64,000 bases of DNA from Hyphomicrobium sp. ghe19 (GTDB lineage: Bacteria; Pseudomonadota; Alphaproteobacteria; Rhizobiales; Hyphomicrobiaceae): assembly GCF_902712875.1 (NCBI RefSeq), contig NZ_LR743509.1:1054001-1118000 (forward strand), given 5' to 3'. The notes under the pieces are model-generated. The model searched no databases. It was not told the DNA's origin and saw nothing but the letters and a program-made list of their open reading frames with translations. This document shows, piece after piece, positions 50,457 through 60,708 of the stretch. The translations under genes were made by a program, and so were the position numbers. Within the stretch, counting starts at the first letter, position 1; the number at the start of each line of letters is the position of its first letter.

Positions 50457-51143
50457 TCAGGAATCCTTGGGTTTCCGAACTCGCGGCTTCTGCTTCCGCA
50501 CGCCTTGTTTTGCTGCCCGAGTTTCGATGCCCGATATGAGGATGCCGATCATGGTATCAAAAACCTCGTCGTCGCTGAGGTCGGCAAAAATCGGCAACAG
50601 CTTCTTTGTAAGCGGCAGATCGCTCTGCCCTTCAATTTCTCTCAGAGTTGCGACGCTGGGTTTGTCGAGCAAACCGCCGATCTCTCCTGAGCAGACGCCG
50701 AGTACGGCTGCGTACGTCGCACATGCGACCGGTGGAATATCGGCCTCGCGCAGGCCTGCGTCATAAAGAGCCTGATGCCATTCTTCGCTTATTTGCATGT
50801 CGCGCGGTCCGGTCGTCCAGAAGCGGAGCAACAACGGGAAGGCGTTTGGATAACGCTTGGCAACCTGCCGATATGCATTCGCCAGCCCGGTGAGGCGAGC
50901 CTGCCATCTCAATTGCGATTTAGGGGCGGCGACCTCTTCGTGCAACCGATGAGCAATGGCGCGTTCCAGGCCCTCCTTAGAGCCGAAGCGGTAACTCAAT
51001 GTCGCAACGTCGCAGCCAATTGCCCGCGCGGCACATCGAAGGCCGAATCCCTCCAGGCCACCGCGCTCAACTTCCATGAGCGAGGCGCGAACGAGGTCAG
51101 CTTCGAGAAGCCCTCTTTTGCCACGGGTGTGCTTTGGTTTCAT
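50457..51143 (-). CDS. TetR/AcrR family transcriptional regulator
   Basis: A 228-residue regulator. The N-terminal helix-turn-helix reads LRCAARAIGCDVATLSYRFG, then SKEGLERAIAHRL, and the C-terminal helical domain is a typical ligand-binding core. The C-terminus is basic (RKQKPRVRKPKDS). It is divergent from the MFS transporter at 51223, and two identical TGTTGAAATT sites occupy the 79-base gap, so it probably controls that exporter and itself. Confidence 0.88.
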   Translation of the reverse strand: MKPKHTRGKRGLLEADLVRASLMEVERGGLEGFGLRCAARAIGCDVATLSYRFGSKEGLERAIAHRLHEEVAAPKSQLRWQARLTGLANAYRQVAKRYPNAFPLLLRFWTTGPRDMQISEEWHQALYDAGLREADIPPVACATYAAVLGVCSGEIGGLLDKPSVATLREIEGQSDLPLTKKLLPIFADLSDDEVFDTMIGILISGIETRAAKQGVRKQKPRVRKPKDS

Positions 51144-51146
51144 CAC

Positions 51147-51205
51147 TGTTGAAATTTGCCCTTGCGGACCGGCAAGTCAAGCATTATTCCAACGTTGTTG
51201 AAATT
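51147..51205. promoter_or_regulatory. Duplicated TGTTGAAATT element, candidate TetR operator
   Basis: TGTTGAAATT occurs at 51147-51156 and 51196-51205 as direct repeats with starts 49 bases apart. An 8-base palindrome CAACGTTG abuts the second copy. Both lie between the divergent regulator and transporter genes. Confidence 0.45.
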
Positions 51206-51222
51206 AACGGGCAACGAGGGAC

Positions 51223-52419
51223 ATGACGTCTGCGATCGATGACGGAATTACCGAGCGTCAAAGGCTGCTGAGCATCGCAGCCGTGTGCTCGACTTCGTTC
51301 GGTACCGGTATTTCATTCGGCATAGGCTTTCCGCTTACCTCGCTGACCTTCGAGGTGTGGGGTCAGCCGAGCTGGATGATCGGACTTGCAGGGGCGGCTC
51401 CGCCTTTTGCAATCCTCTTGGCGCTTCCATTCGCGCCCCGCTTGATCGCCAAGTTCGGACCGGTTGGCTCAATCGTCGGCGGATGCCTGATCGGTGCTCT
51501 CGGCTTCTTGGCGCTCGCTCTCTTTCAATCGCCCTGGGCCTGGATTGCGATCCGTGTTCTCATGAGTGCCGGCTTTGCAATGCCGTGGCTCGTTGGCGAG
51601 ACGTGGATCAATGCGGTTACGCGCGAGGAGACGCGCGGACGGATTATCGCAGTTTATGCAATGGTCTTTTTCACGGGCTATGCGATCGGACCCGTTTTGT
51701 TGCAGGCACTTGGTCTCCATGGGCCATGGCCATTTCTCGCCGCAGCGGTCGTGACGGGTCTTTCCGGGTTCCCGGTCATGATCGGGCGGAAGCTCGCCCC
51801 GATGGTCGAGCACGATACCAACCTCAACGTCGCTGCTGCTTTTCGCTGGGCTCCGGTGGCGATGGTTGCTGCGTTCGTCGGCGGCTTTTCCGAGATCACC
51901 GTTCTTTCGTTGATCCCGAACGTGGCGCTCGCCGCAGGCTGGTCTCAGTATCCGGCGCTGGCTTTGCTTACCGTTACGACGGTCGGCGGCATCGTGCTGC
52001 AGTATCCGGTCGGCTGGTTGTCGGACCGCGTCTCCCGCTTCGCCATGATGGTCGTATCGGTGGTTCTTTTCATTGCGCTGGCTCTCGCGCTGCCGCTTGC
52101 ACTCACCAATCCGCTGGCCGGGTACGTGATCGCCTTTCTCATGGGCGGCGTTATTCTCGGCTTCTATGCGCTCGGCCTCGCGCTTATTGGCGAACGGGTA
52201 TCGGCGAGTGGCCTCGCGGCCGTGAACGCAGCATTCATCATCATGTACCAGCTCGGAGCTCTCGTCGGTCCGATTGGCGCCGGCATGGCGATGATGGACG
52301 ATGCCGTCCAGGGCTTTGTCACCATCGTTATCGTGACGATGGTCATTACCGGTATCGCCCTGCTCGTCTTCAATCGTATGGAACGCCGATGGGCGGTCGA
52401 GGCGCTGGATCATGGTTAA
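51223..52419 (+). CDS. Major facilitator superfamily transporter
   Basis: A 398-residue membrane protein with about 12 hydrophobic helices. Landmarks include a short cytoplasmic N-terminus, GEIGSI-like intrahelical glycine motifs, WINAVTREETRGRIIAVYAM in the region before the sixth helix and YPVGWLSDRVSRF, the motif-A equivalent (G-x-L-S-D-R) of the second half. The overall pattern resembles YcaD/YfkF-type efflux proteins. The substrate is unknown. GAGGGAC precedes the ATG. Divergent TetR control is likely. Confidence 0.88.
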   Translation: MTSAIDDGITERQRLLSIAAVCSTSFGTGISFGIGFPLTSLTFEVWGQPSWMIGLAGAAPPFAILLALPFAPRLIAKFGPVGSIVGGCLIGALGFLALALFQSPWAWIAIRVLMSAGFAMPWLVGETWINAVTREETRGRIIAVYAMVFFTGYAIGPVLLQALGLHGPWPFLAAAVVTGLSGFPVMIGRKLAPMVEHDTNLNVAAAFRWAPVAMVAAFVGGFSEITVLSLIPNVALAAGWSQYPALALLTVTTVGGIVLQYPVGWLSDRVSRFAMMVVSVVLFIALALALPLALTNPLAGYVIAFLMGGVILGFYALGLALIGERVSASGLAAVNAAFIIMYQLGALVGPIGAGMAMMDDAVQGFVTIVIVTMVITGIALLVFNRMERRWAVEALDHG

Positions 52420-52488
52420 CGGTTTATTCGCGTCTCCACGCTAGCCTCGTGCAAGGTTCAGCGTTGCTGATTTTCTCCGAGTTCGACC

Positions 52489-52797
52489 ATGATCGTGCGG
52501 TCCATCCTGTCGTTTTTTTCCGTACTTGCATTCGGCGCGATGACGGTCGCCGCTTTCTTTGCGCTTCTGCCTTGGTTTTCGGGGCATGTTCCCGAGAGCG
52601 TGCGCTCCCTGACCGAGGGGCTTGAGTTCAATTCCCTTATTATCGGACTGGTGCTCGGGCTGACGCTGGGCGCGGTTGGCCGCTGTAACTGGTCCGACAT
52701 TCCACGCCGTGTCGTGACGTGGTTCCTCGTTCGCGAGCAGAGGTTTTTCTATTACGCGCTGATCGCCGTGTGCGGCGGGGTCCTGATTTTCTATTGA
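52489..52797 (+). CDS. Small three-helix membrane protein, unknown function
   Basis: A 102-residue protein with three probable membrane helices: an N-terminal one (SFFSVLAFGAMTVAAFFALL), a central one (SLIIGLVLGLTLGAVG) and a C-terminal one (FYYALIAVCGGVLIFY). The family is not recognised. It ends 13 bases before a strong bidirectional terminator shared with glnA. Confidence 0.6.
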   Translation: MIVRSILSFFSVLAFGAMTVAAFFALLPWFSGHVPESVRSLTEGLEFNSLIIGLVLGLTLGAVGRCNWSDIPRRVVTWFLVREQRFFYYALIAVCGGVLIFY

Positions 52798-52810
52798 GCG
52801 CACAATAGAA

Positions 52811-52838
52811 AAGAGGCGGCCCTTTCGAGCCGCCTCTT
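52811..52838. terminator. Bidirectional intrinsic terminator between the small membrane protein gene and glnA
   Basis: AAGAGGCGGC and GCCGCCTCTT form a perfect 10-bp stem around an 8-base loop. A short T-run on each strand lets it serve both convergent genes. Confidence 0.8.
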
Positions 52839-52863
52839 TGTATTCCAAACTGCCGAGCAGTCC

Positions 52864-54273
52864 TTAGACCGAATAGTACATGTCGTACTCGACCGGGTGC
52901 GGCGTCATCTCGTAGCGCATGTTCTCTTCCATGCGCAGCGCGATGTAGGCGTCGATCATGTCGTCGTTCATGACGCCGCCGGCTTTCAGGAAGTCCCGAT
53001 CCTTGTCGAGGCTGTCGAGGGCTTCGCGAAGCGAGGCCGCGACGGTCGGGATCTTGGCAAGCTCGGCCGGGGGCAAGTCGTAGAGGTTCTTGTCCATGGC
53101 GGGGCCCGGATCGATCTTGTTCTGAATGCCGTCGAGGCCGGCCATCAGCATCGCCGTGAAGGCGAGGTAGGGGTTCGCGCCGGGATCCGGGAAGCGGATT
53201 TCGATGCGCTTCGCCTTCGGGCTCGTGACGTGCGGAATGCGGCACGATGCCGAGCGGTTACGCGCCGAATAGGCGAGCAGCACGGGGGCTTCGAAGCCCG
53301 GGACCAAACGCTTGTAGGAGTTGGTCAGCGGGTTGGTGAAGGCGTTGATGGCCTTCGCGTGCTTCAGGATGCCGCCGATGTAGTAGAGGCACATCTGCGA
53401 GAGGTCTGCGTACTTGTCGCCCGCGAACATCGGCGTGCTGCCCTTCCAGATCGACTGGTGGACGTGCATGCCCGAGCCGTTGTCGCCATAGACAGGCTTC
53501 GGCATGAACGTCGCCGTCTTGCCGTAGGCCTGAGCGACGTTGTGCACGACGTACTTATAGATCTGCATGTGATCGGCCATCGTGATCATCGGGCCGAACT
53601 TGACGCCGAGCTCGTGCTGGGCGGCCGCAACTTCGTGGTGATGCTTTTCGACGGCGACGCCCATCTCCGAGAGGACCGAAAGCATCTCGGAACGGATGTC
53701 CTGGGCGCTGTCGATCGGGGGGACGGGGAAGTAGCCGCCCTTTACGCGGGGGCGATGGCCGAGGTTGCCGGTCTCGATGTCTGCGCTGGTATTCGTCGGC
53801 AGTTCGCTCGAGTCGATCTCGAAGCCGACCGAGTACATGTCGGTCGAGAACCGCACGTCGTCAAAGATGAAGAATTCGGCTTCCGGGCCGAAGTAGACTT
53901 TGTCGCCGATCCCGAGCGACATCATGTAGGCTTCGGCCTTCTTGGCGACCGAGCGCGGATCGCGCTCATAGGGCTGGCCGGTCGAGGGCTCGAGCACGTC
54001 GCAGAATATCGCGACGGTCGTCTGAGCAAAGAAGGGGTCGATATGTGCCGTTGCCGGATCCGGCATCAACGTCATGTCGGAGGCTTCGATCGACTTCCAT
54101 CCGGCGATCGAGGAGCCGTCGAAGGCGTAACCGTCGGTGAAGATACTATCGTCGACGCAACTGACGTCGGCGGTGACGTGCTGCATCTTGCCTTTGGTGT
54201 CCGTGAATCGAAAGTCCACGAACTTGGCTTCCTTGTCCTTGATGAACTTCAGGACGTCACTCGCGTTTTTCAT
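52864..54273 (-). CDS. glnA: Type I glutamine synthetase
   Basis: A 469-residue GSI enzyme that makes glutamine from glutamate and ammonia. It shows FDGSSIAGW, the metal-binding [29 protein letters not shown], the ATP region [28 protein letters not shown] with [12 protein letters not shown], and the adenylylation-site tyrosine in [13 protein letters not shown] 54273 is preceded by GGGGAG. It lies 101 bases after glnB on the same strand, so the sigma-54 promoter upstream of glnB probably drives both. Confidence 0.96.
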   Translation of the reverse strand: MKNASDVLKFIKDKEAKFVDFRFTDTKGKMQHVTADVSCVDDSIFTDGYAFDGSSIAGWKSIEASDMTLMPDPATAHIDPFFAQTTVAIFCDVLEPSTGQPYERDPRSVAKKAEAYMMSLGIGDKVYFGPEAEFFIFDDVRFSTDMYSVGFEIDSSELPTNTSADIETGNLGHRPRVKGGYFPVPPIDSAQDIRSEMLSVLSEMGVAVEKHHHEVAAAQHELGVKFGPMITMADHMQIYKYVVHNVAQAYGKTATFMPKPVYGDNGSGMHVHQSIWKGSTPMFAGDKYADLSQMCLYYIGGILKHAKAINAFTNPLTNSYKRLVPGFEAPVLLAYSARNRSASCRIPHVTSPKAKRIEIRFPDPGANPYLAFTAMLMAGLDGIQNKIDPGPAMDKNLYDLPPAELAKIPTVAASLREALDSLDKDRDFLKAGGVMNDDMIDAYIALRMEENMRYEMTPHPVEYDMYYSV

Positions 54274-54374
54274 AGACACTCCCCTGTCTAGGCGTTTCGT
54301 TACAACTCACGCATGGCCGTTTGTTGGGCCGACAAAGGCCAGTTTAGGCGTGGTCAGCTTTTTCAAAGTTCGGT

Positions 54375-55018
<644 letters not shown>

Positions 55019-56584
55019 ATGAATGAATTGTTGACGCCCGCGGAAACGGGGGAAGCCGATCGCTTAACGGAGGCGGGGGGCACGGCGAGCCTAGACCTTA
55101 TGGCGCGGGCCGGTAAAGCGGTCGCGGACGTAGCAGCGCTGATGACGCGCGGGCCTGACACGCGCATCGCGGTCCTTTGCGGGCCGGGGAACAATGGCGG
55201 CGACGGGTTCGTGGCTGCCAAGCTTTTGCGCGATCACGGCTTCGATGTTCGTGTGTTCCTGCTCGGCGAGAAGTCCGCTTTGAAAGGCGACGCCGCCGAG
55301 ATGGCCCGGCGCTGGCCATTGCCCATTCGGCCCGCAACGCCCGATGCTCTGCAGAGCATGTATCTCGTTATCGATGCGCTTTTTGGAGCCGGTCTTTCGC
55401 GCCCGATCGAGGGCGATGCGGCTGAATTGATCGAGGCGGTCAACGCCAGCGGGTTGCCGGTGCTTGCCGTCGATGTGCCGAGCGGCGTCGACGGGGCCAG
55501 CGGCGAGGTGAGGGGCGTCGCCATCAAGGCGCGACGGACGGTCACGTTCTTCCGTAAGAAGCCGGGGCATCTTTTGATGCCGGGACGCGACCTTTGCGGC
55601 GAAGTCACCGTTGCGGACATCGGCATCCCCGAAACCGTGCTCGAAACCCTGAAGCCCCGCTTGCATGAGAATGCGCCTCGGCTCTGGATCTCAGATTTCA
55701 ATTGGCCGACGGACGGAGGTCATAAGTTCGACCGAGGTCATGCGGTCATCGTGTCGGGGCCGGCGCTGCAAACAGGCGCTGCGCGACTTGGTGCGCGGGG
55801 CGCGCTGAGAGCCGGTGCGGGCGTTGTCACGCTTGTCGGCAATTCGACTGCAACCGCGATCATTGCGACGCAGGTCACATCGATCATGGTTCGCTCGGTG
55901 TCGGGCGCCGTGGCGCTTTCGGACTTCCTGCGCGACCAGCGACGCAATGCCGTTCTGATCGGTCCGGGGGCGTCCGTTGGACCGGAGACAGCGGCCGATG
56001 TTTTAGCAATCCTGAAGTCATCGGCGTCGGTGGTGCTCGATGCCGATGCGCTCACGTCGTTCGCGGATCCGGAGGACAGCGGAGATCGTGCCGAGGCGAG
56101 CATGGGATTTCTTGCGCGCAACGGTGATCGTGGCCCGGCTCAGCCGTCCACGCTGTTCGACGCGATCAAAGGGCGAGACGCGCCCGTCGTGATGACGCCG
56201 CATGAAGGTGAGTTCAAACGGCTCTTCGGTGGGCTTCCTGGTTCCAAAGTTGATCGCGCGCGGACGGCGGCTGCGCTGTCAGGGGCCGTCGTCATTCTCA
56301 AGGGCACGGATACGGTCATCGCCGCGCCCGACGGCCGCGCCATCATCAATTCGAATGCTCCGCCGTGGCTGGCGACGGCGGGCTCGGGCGACGTGCTTGC
56401 CGGTTTCGTTACGGGGCTATTGGCGCAGCGCATGCCGGCGTTCGAAGCGGCGTCGGCGGCCGTCTGGCTGCACGGTGAGGCAGCCAGCGCTTTCGGGATC
56501 GGCCTCATTGCCGAAGATCTTCCGGACCTTTTGCCCAAGGTTCTGCAGAAACTTCATGCGGAGAAGCCGAGGGGGCGACGTTAG
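55019..56584 (+). CDS. nnr: Bifunctional NAD(P)H-hydrate repair enzyme (epimerase and ADP/ATP-dependent dehydratase)
   Basis: A 521-residue two-domain metabolite-repair protein. The N-terminal epimerase (YjeF_N) shows VLCGPGNNGGDGFVAAKLL and DALFGAGLSRPIEG with VDVPSGVDGASGEV. The C-terminal kinase-fold dehydratase has LIGPGASVGPETA, VLDADALT, MTPHEGEFKRLFG, VILKGTDTVIAAPDG and the catalytic WLATAGSGDVLAG. It restores hydrated NADH and NADPH. Its stop overlaps that of the convergent thioesterase gene by four bases. Confidence 0.94.
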   Translation: MNELLTPAETGEADRLTEAGGTASLDLMARAGKAVADVAALMTRGPDTRIAVLCGPGNNGGDGFVAAKLLRDHGFDVRVFLLGEKSALKGDAAEMARRWPLPIRPATPDALQSMYLVIDALFGAGLSRPIEGDAAELIEAVNASGLPVLAVDVPSGVDGASGEVRGVAIKARRTVTFFRKKPGHLLMPGRDLCGEVTVADIGIPETVLETLKPRLHENAPRLWISDFNWPTDGGHKFDRGHAVIVSGPALQTGAARLGARGALRAGAGVVTLVGNSTATAIIATQVTSIMVRSVSGAVALSDFLRDQRRNAVLIGPGASVGPETAADVLAILKSSASVVLDADALTSFADPEDSGDRAEASMGFLARNGDRGPAQPSTLFDAIKGRDAPVVMTPHEGEFKRLFGGLPGSKVDRARTAAALSGAVVILKGTDTVIAAPDGRAIINSNAPPWLATAGSGDVLAGFVTGLLAQRMPAFEAASAAVWLHGEAASAFGIGLIAEDLPDLLPKVLQKLHAEKPRGRR

Positions 56585-57141
56585 CCGGTCACCCGGCCGG
56601 CTTGTTTGAGCTGGTCGTCAGCGTGCAGGAAGGCTTCGACCTCGGGCGTTGAGGGAGGGCTCACTTCCGAGACGCCGAGGAGCGCCATCAGCCGGGCGAT
56701 CTCTACGAACTTTCGTTCCTTCCGATCGTAGAGGCCGCCTTTGAAGAGAGCGCGAGCGGCGGCCTGGCCGTCGCGCTTGCCACCGTCGATGACGAACGTC
56801 TGCTCCATCACGACAAGCGCCGCGTCCCAGCAGAGCAGGCGCGTTTCGAGCCGGAACTTCTGAAACGGTCTCAGTTCACGCTGAAAGCGGATCGTGATGG
56901 CGCTGGCGATTGGCGTCCAGCGGTGGTTCAGCACCTGACGCCAGAGGCCGGAACGCACCATGACGTCGAGACGGCCGAGATCCATCATCGTGAGATAGCG
57001 GCCGTTATTCATATGGGCGGAGATGTCGAGGTCGTGCAGCCAGACCCGAAATTGAAGCACGGATGTCTGACGCGGTATGTCGAGGTGGCCGCGGCTGCGC
57101 GCCGTCAGCAGAACCCATATCAGTCTGAACCAAAGGTTCAT
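56581..57141 (-). CDS. Hotdog-fold acyl-CoA thioesterase family protein
   Basis: A 186-residue hotdog-fold protein of the 4-hydroxybenzoyl-CoA thioesterase-like/THEM6 type: VWLHDLDISAHMNNGRYLTM contains the catalytic Asp and the HMNN motif. Then come SAITIRFQRELRPFQKFRLE and VMEQTFVIDGGKRDGQAA. The physiological acyl-CoA is unknown. It is divergent from the TPR protein gene. Confidence 0.83.
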   Translation of the reverse strand: MNLWFRLIWVLLTARSRGHLDIPRQTSVLQFRVWLHDLDISAHMNNGRYLTMMDLGRLDVMVRSGLWRQVLNHRWTPIASAITIRFQRELRPFQKFRLETRLLCWDAALVVMEQTFVIDGGKRDGQAAARALFKGGLYDRKERKFVEIARLMALLGVSEVSPPSTPEVEAFLHADDQLKQAGRVTG

Positions 57142-57322
57142 CGGCGGGTCTCCGGAGCAACTCGCACCAGGGCCTCCTACGGCAGCTTTTACGTATGCGT
57201 CAACAGGACGGGAAGCCGCGAGCGGAATTCGCCATTGCCCGGCCGAGGGTCACAATGGCACCCTACGTTGTGTAAGATGTGAATCGCGGTCCAAGGCACC
57301 CAAAAGGAATTTGGCTCAGATA

Positions 57323-58999
57323 ATGAAAAGGGGCTTTCGCGCGGCGTCGGTATTCGTTGCATTGGCTTCGCCGCTGGCGATGGGGCCGGCGCATGCGGCC
57401 GATGGTGTTTCGGGGCCGTCGCAGGTCGAAGAGGGCGCGGCTCAGCTCGTTCGTGGCGATGTCGCGAAAGCCGTTACAACCTATACGGAAGCGCTGAAAG
57501 ATACGGGCCTTGCCAACGATCGGCGCGCTACGATCCTCAATGACCGTGGCGTTGCCAACGTGCGGCTCGGCGAAACCAAGCTGGCGCTCGAAGACTACAA
57601 TCGCGCGGTCGAGCTCTTTCCTGAATACCCCGTGGCTTACAACAATCGCGGCAATCTCTTGTTGGCGCTCGGGCAGTACGGCGAAGCGCTGAAGGATTTC
57701 GATCGCGCGATCGTTCTGGCGCCGGGATACGCGGCCGCCTATTCGAACCGCGGCAATGCGAAAATGAAGGCCGGTAAAACCGGTGATGCCATTCTCGATT
57801 TCACCAAGGCCATTGAGCTGATGCCGGCGAGTGCGCCGCCGCTGTCGGGCCGGGGCCTCGCTTACCTCGCAGCCGGAAAGCCGCACGCAGCGATCCGCGA
57901 TTTTTCACGCGCGGTAAATTCGGACGCTCGTTTTGCCTCTGCCTATCGAAACCGTGCCGAGGCACGCATGTCGGTGGCGCAGCGGGAAGAGGCGATCGAA
58001 GATCTCTCGCGCGCCGTCGCTTTCGACGTCGGAAACAGCGAGCTCTATGTCGTTCGCGGCTATGCGTATCTGCTCGACGGCAATACCGCGTCGGCGATCA
58101 AGGATTTTTCGCGCGCCATCGAGCTCGACGGAAAATCCAGCGCGGCCTACGAGGGGCGCGGTCTCGCCAACGGCTTAGCAGAGGCGTCGGATGACGCTTA
58201 TGCCGACCTCAACCGCGCGATTGAACTCGATCCGCGTTCGCCGGTTGCATTCGCGTTCCGCGCTTTCGTCTACAAGCAAAACAGCCAGGCGGACATTGGC
58301 GCCAAGGACGTGCAAACGGCGATCAAGCTCGATGCCAACTCGCCGGAAGCGCTTTGGGCGCGCGGTGAGATCGAGGAAGCAAACGGGGCCGCCGACACCG
58401 CGATTACGGATCTCCGCCGCGTGCTGCAATTACGCCCGAGCTGGCGTTTCGCGGCAGACGCGCTGAAGCGGCTGGGCGCGCCCGCCGACGATGCGGACGA
58501 CAAGCCTGAGCCTTCGCTCGATCTCGGAAAATGGCACGTTGTCCTGAGCGGAAAGGATTACGTCGCGACGAGCGAAGAGTATCCGCAGATACGCGTTCCG
58601 CTCGAGATGACCGGGACAGGACTTCCGAAACTGCTCGCTTGGGAGGTCAAGCCGGCGCCCTACGCCAGCTACGGGATACTCCGGTTTTCCGGTGGCCGGG
58701 TGGCGGTCAAAGGCGGCTTCGAGGATGCCGAGCTTGCGGCGATCATCGACATCACTTCGGCAAAGGTCATCGCGATCGAACCGGACCGGCTGGGCAACCG
58801 GGTGGCCAACTGGACGTGGGATGGCGATACCCTGCAGGTCGCGAGCGTCGATGGCGCAACGGACCAATATCAGCTTCGTCCCGTCAACGTCGCGGTCGCC
58901 GGTCAGCGGCGCCCTTATGGCACCGGGCAAGCGGGCGATGCCGGTTCGCAACGGCGATCGAAGCCGAAAACCATATTCGATCTGTTGTTCGGGAACTGA
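57323..58999 (+). CDS. Exported tetratricopeptide repeat protein
   Basis: A 558-residue protein. A signal peptide (ASVFVALASPLAMGPAHAA) is followed by about ten TPR units with classic phrases such as AYNNRGNLLLALGQYGEALK and DFDRAIVLAPGYAAAYSNRG. The C-terminal 120 residues form a separate domain of beta-strand character (WHVVLSGKDYVATSEEYPQI, ILRFSGGRVAVKGGFEDAEL). TPR proteins serve as interaction scaffolds; no partner can be named. ATG 57323 begins the signal peptide. The photolyase gene starts 35 bases after its stop. Confidence 0.82.
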   Translation: MKRGFRAASVFVALASPLAMGPAHAADGVSGPSQVEEGAAQLVRGDVAKAVTTYTEALKDTGLANDRRATILNDRGVANVRLGETKLALEDYNRAVELFPEYPVAYNNRGNLLLALGQYGEALKDFDRAIVLAPGYAAAYSNRGNAKMKAGKTGDAILDFTKAIELMPASAPPLSGRGLAYLAAGKPHAAIRDFSRAVNSDARFASAYRNRAEARMSVAQREEAIEDLSRAVAFDVGNSELYVVRGYAYLLDGNTASAIKDFSRAIELDGKSSAAYEGRGLANGLAEASDDAYADLNRAIELDPRSPVAFAFRAFVYKQNSQADIGAKDVQTAIKLDANSPEALWARGEIEEANGAADTAITDLRRVLQLRPSWRFAADALKRLGAPADDADDKPEPSLDLGKWHVVLSGKDYVATSEEYPQIRVPLEMTGTGLPKLLAWEVKPAPYASYGILRFSGGRVAVKGGFEDAELAAIIDITSAKVIAIEPDRLGNRVANWTWDGDTLQVASVDGATDQYQLRPVNVAVAGQRRPYGTGQAGDAGSQRRSKPKTIFDLLFGN

Positions 59000-59034
59000 T
59001 GTTGGATCCGTCACGGACACCGAGATTGCGATAG

Positions 59035-60501
59035 ATGAATAGCGCGCCCGTCATCGTCTGGCTTCGCAATGACTTTCGGCTGCGCGATCATCCGGCGTTG
59101 AATGCCGCTGTTGCGACAGGTTCTCCGGTTATTCCGCTTTACATTCTCGACGATGAAACACCTGGCCGGTGGGCGCTTGGCGGAGCGTCGCGGTGGTGGC
59201 TCGGCAAAACAATCGAGGCATTCGGCCGTGATATCGCTGCTTGCGGCGGAAAGCTGATCCTGCGTCGTGGCGCGGTCGCACGCGAACTGAAGCGCGTCGT
59301 TGAAGAGACCGGAGCGACGGCTGTCTATTTCACGCGAAGCTATGAGCCGTCAGCGGTTGCGCTGGAAGATCAGTTGAAGCTGGCTTTCGATGATGCGGGC
59401 GTCGCGTTCAAGCGGTACGGCGGGCGCCTGCTGAGGCAGCCTGAAGAGGTGCGCACGAAGACCGGCGGCGCCTATCAGGTTTTCACGCCATTCTGGCGGG
59501 CATTCACGAAGGATCTGACGCTGCCGAGAGCGTTGGCCGCGCCGGATCGGATCAAGGCGCCTTCGCGAGCGCCGAGATCAGACGATCTTCGCGACTGGCA
59601 ACTTTTCCCGACGAAACCCGATTGGTCGGGTGGGCTCGAAAAGACCTGGCAGCCGGGAGAGAGCGGAGCGCGCGCGCGTCTGGCGGAATTTACGAAGACG
59701 GGCCTCGCAACCTACGCGATAGATCGCAATCACCTCGATAAGGACGGCACGTCGCGCCTCTCGCCGCATTTGGCTTTCGGAGAGATCTCACCTGCTGCCT
59801 GCTGGCGGGCGGCAGCCGACGCGGCACGCGGAAAGAGCGCGAACGATCAATCGATCGAGACCTTTATGCGAGAACTCGTATGGCGCGAGTTTTCTTATTC
59901 GCTGCTTTTTCATTTTCCGAAATTGCCCGAGGAGCCGCTTCGCGAGGAATTCGCGAAATTTCCCTGGCTCGGAGATGCCGGGCAATTGAAGGCGTGGCAG
60001 CGCGGAAATACCGGCTATCCCATCGTCGATGCGGGAATGCGTGAGTTATGGGCCACGGGCTACATGCACAATCGCGCACGGATGATCGTTGCGTCATTTC
60101 TCGTCAAGCATCTGCTTATTCCGTGGACGGCGGGAGAAGCGTGGTTCTGGGATACGCTCGTCGATGCGGATCTCGCGAACAATTCCGCGAGCTGGCAGTG
60201 GGTTGCTGGTTGCGGGGCTGATGCAGCGCCGTATTTCCGAATTTTTAATCCCGTATTGCAGGGCGAGAAGTTCGATCAGAATGGCGAATATGTGCGGCGC
60301 TGGGTGCCAGAACTCGCAGATTTAGCCGCAGATGCAATTCATAAGCCTTGGACGGTGAGTGCAGAGACCCTGGCGCAGGCTGGAGTTGTGCTCGGAAAGT
60401 CATATCCTCGGCCGCTCGTCGACCATGCCCATGCACGCGTTCGCGCTTTGCAAGCCTATGAGCAAATAAAGTCCACTTCGAAAAAAGAAAATCTCGACTG
60501 A
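59035..60501 (+). CDS. phrB: Deoxyribodipyrimidine photolyase (class I CPD photolyase)
   Basis: A 488-residue light-driven DNA repair flavoprotein. The N-terminal antenna domain starts VIVWLRNDFRLRDHPALNAA. The FAD-binding domain contains TRLSPHLAFGEISP-like residues (DGTSRLSPHLAFGEISPAA), LVWREFSYSLLFHFPKL, TGYPIVDAGMRELWATGYMH and WVAGCGADAAPYFRIFNPVL, including the tryptophans and asparagine/aspartate region near the flavin. It probably shares a transcript with the TPR gene. Confidence 0.93.
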   Translation: MNSAPVIVWLRNDFRLRDHPALNAAVATGSPVIPLYILDDETPGRWALGGASRWWLGKTIEAFGRDIAACGGKLILRRGAVARELKRVVEETGATAVYFTRSYEPSAVALEDQLKLAFDDAGVAFKRYGGRLLRQPEEVRTKTGGAYQVFTPFWRAFTKDLTLPRALAAPDRIKAPSRAPRSDDLRDWQLFPTKPDWSGGLEKTWQPGESGARARLAEFTKTGLATYAIDRNHLDKDGTSRLSPHLAFGEISPAACWRAAADAARGKSANDQSIETFMRELVWREFSYSLLFHFPKLPEEPLREEFAKFPWLGDAGQLKAWQRGNTGYPIVDAGMRELWATGYMHNRARMIVASFLVKHLLIPWTAGEAWFWDTLVDADLANNSASWQWVAGCGADAAPYFRIFNPVLQGEKFDQNGEYVRRWVPELADLAADAIHKPWTVSAETLAQAGVVLGKSYPRPLVDHAHARVRALQAYEQIKSTSKKENLD

Positions 60502-60636
60502 GTATTGGAGTGGTTTCAAGCCGTTATCGGTTAAAGGCGGCGATAAGACGTGAAATGCTCAGCGCGATATAAGAAACACATTCGTAATCTATTTGAATTT
60601 CCGGGCTTGATGAGACGCGATCTATTCGCGATTTTC

Positions 60637-60666
60637 TTAACGGTTCAGCATCTTTCGGGATATTAT
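60637..60666 (+). promoter_or_regulatory. Possible promoter of the L,D-transpeptidase gene
   Basis: TTAACG (60637-60642) and TATTAT (60661-60666) are 18 bases apart, in the AT-rich gap about 40 bases before the ATG. Confidence 0.35.
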
Positions 60667-60708
60667 CGTGGTGTGAAGAAGCTTGTCGCGTTTGCGTAGG
60701 GAGTTGTG

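Noticed and set aside
52897..54291. 464-codon plus-strand frame opposite glnA
   Set aside because: Glutamine synthetase motifs on the minus strand are unambiguous; the antisense frame has no supporting start signal or domain.
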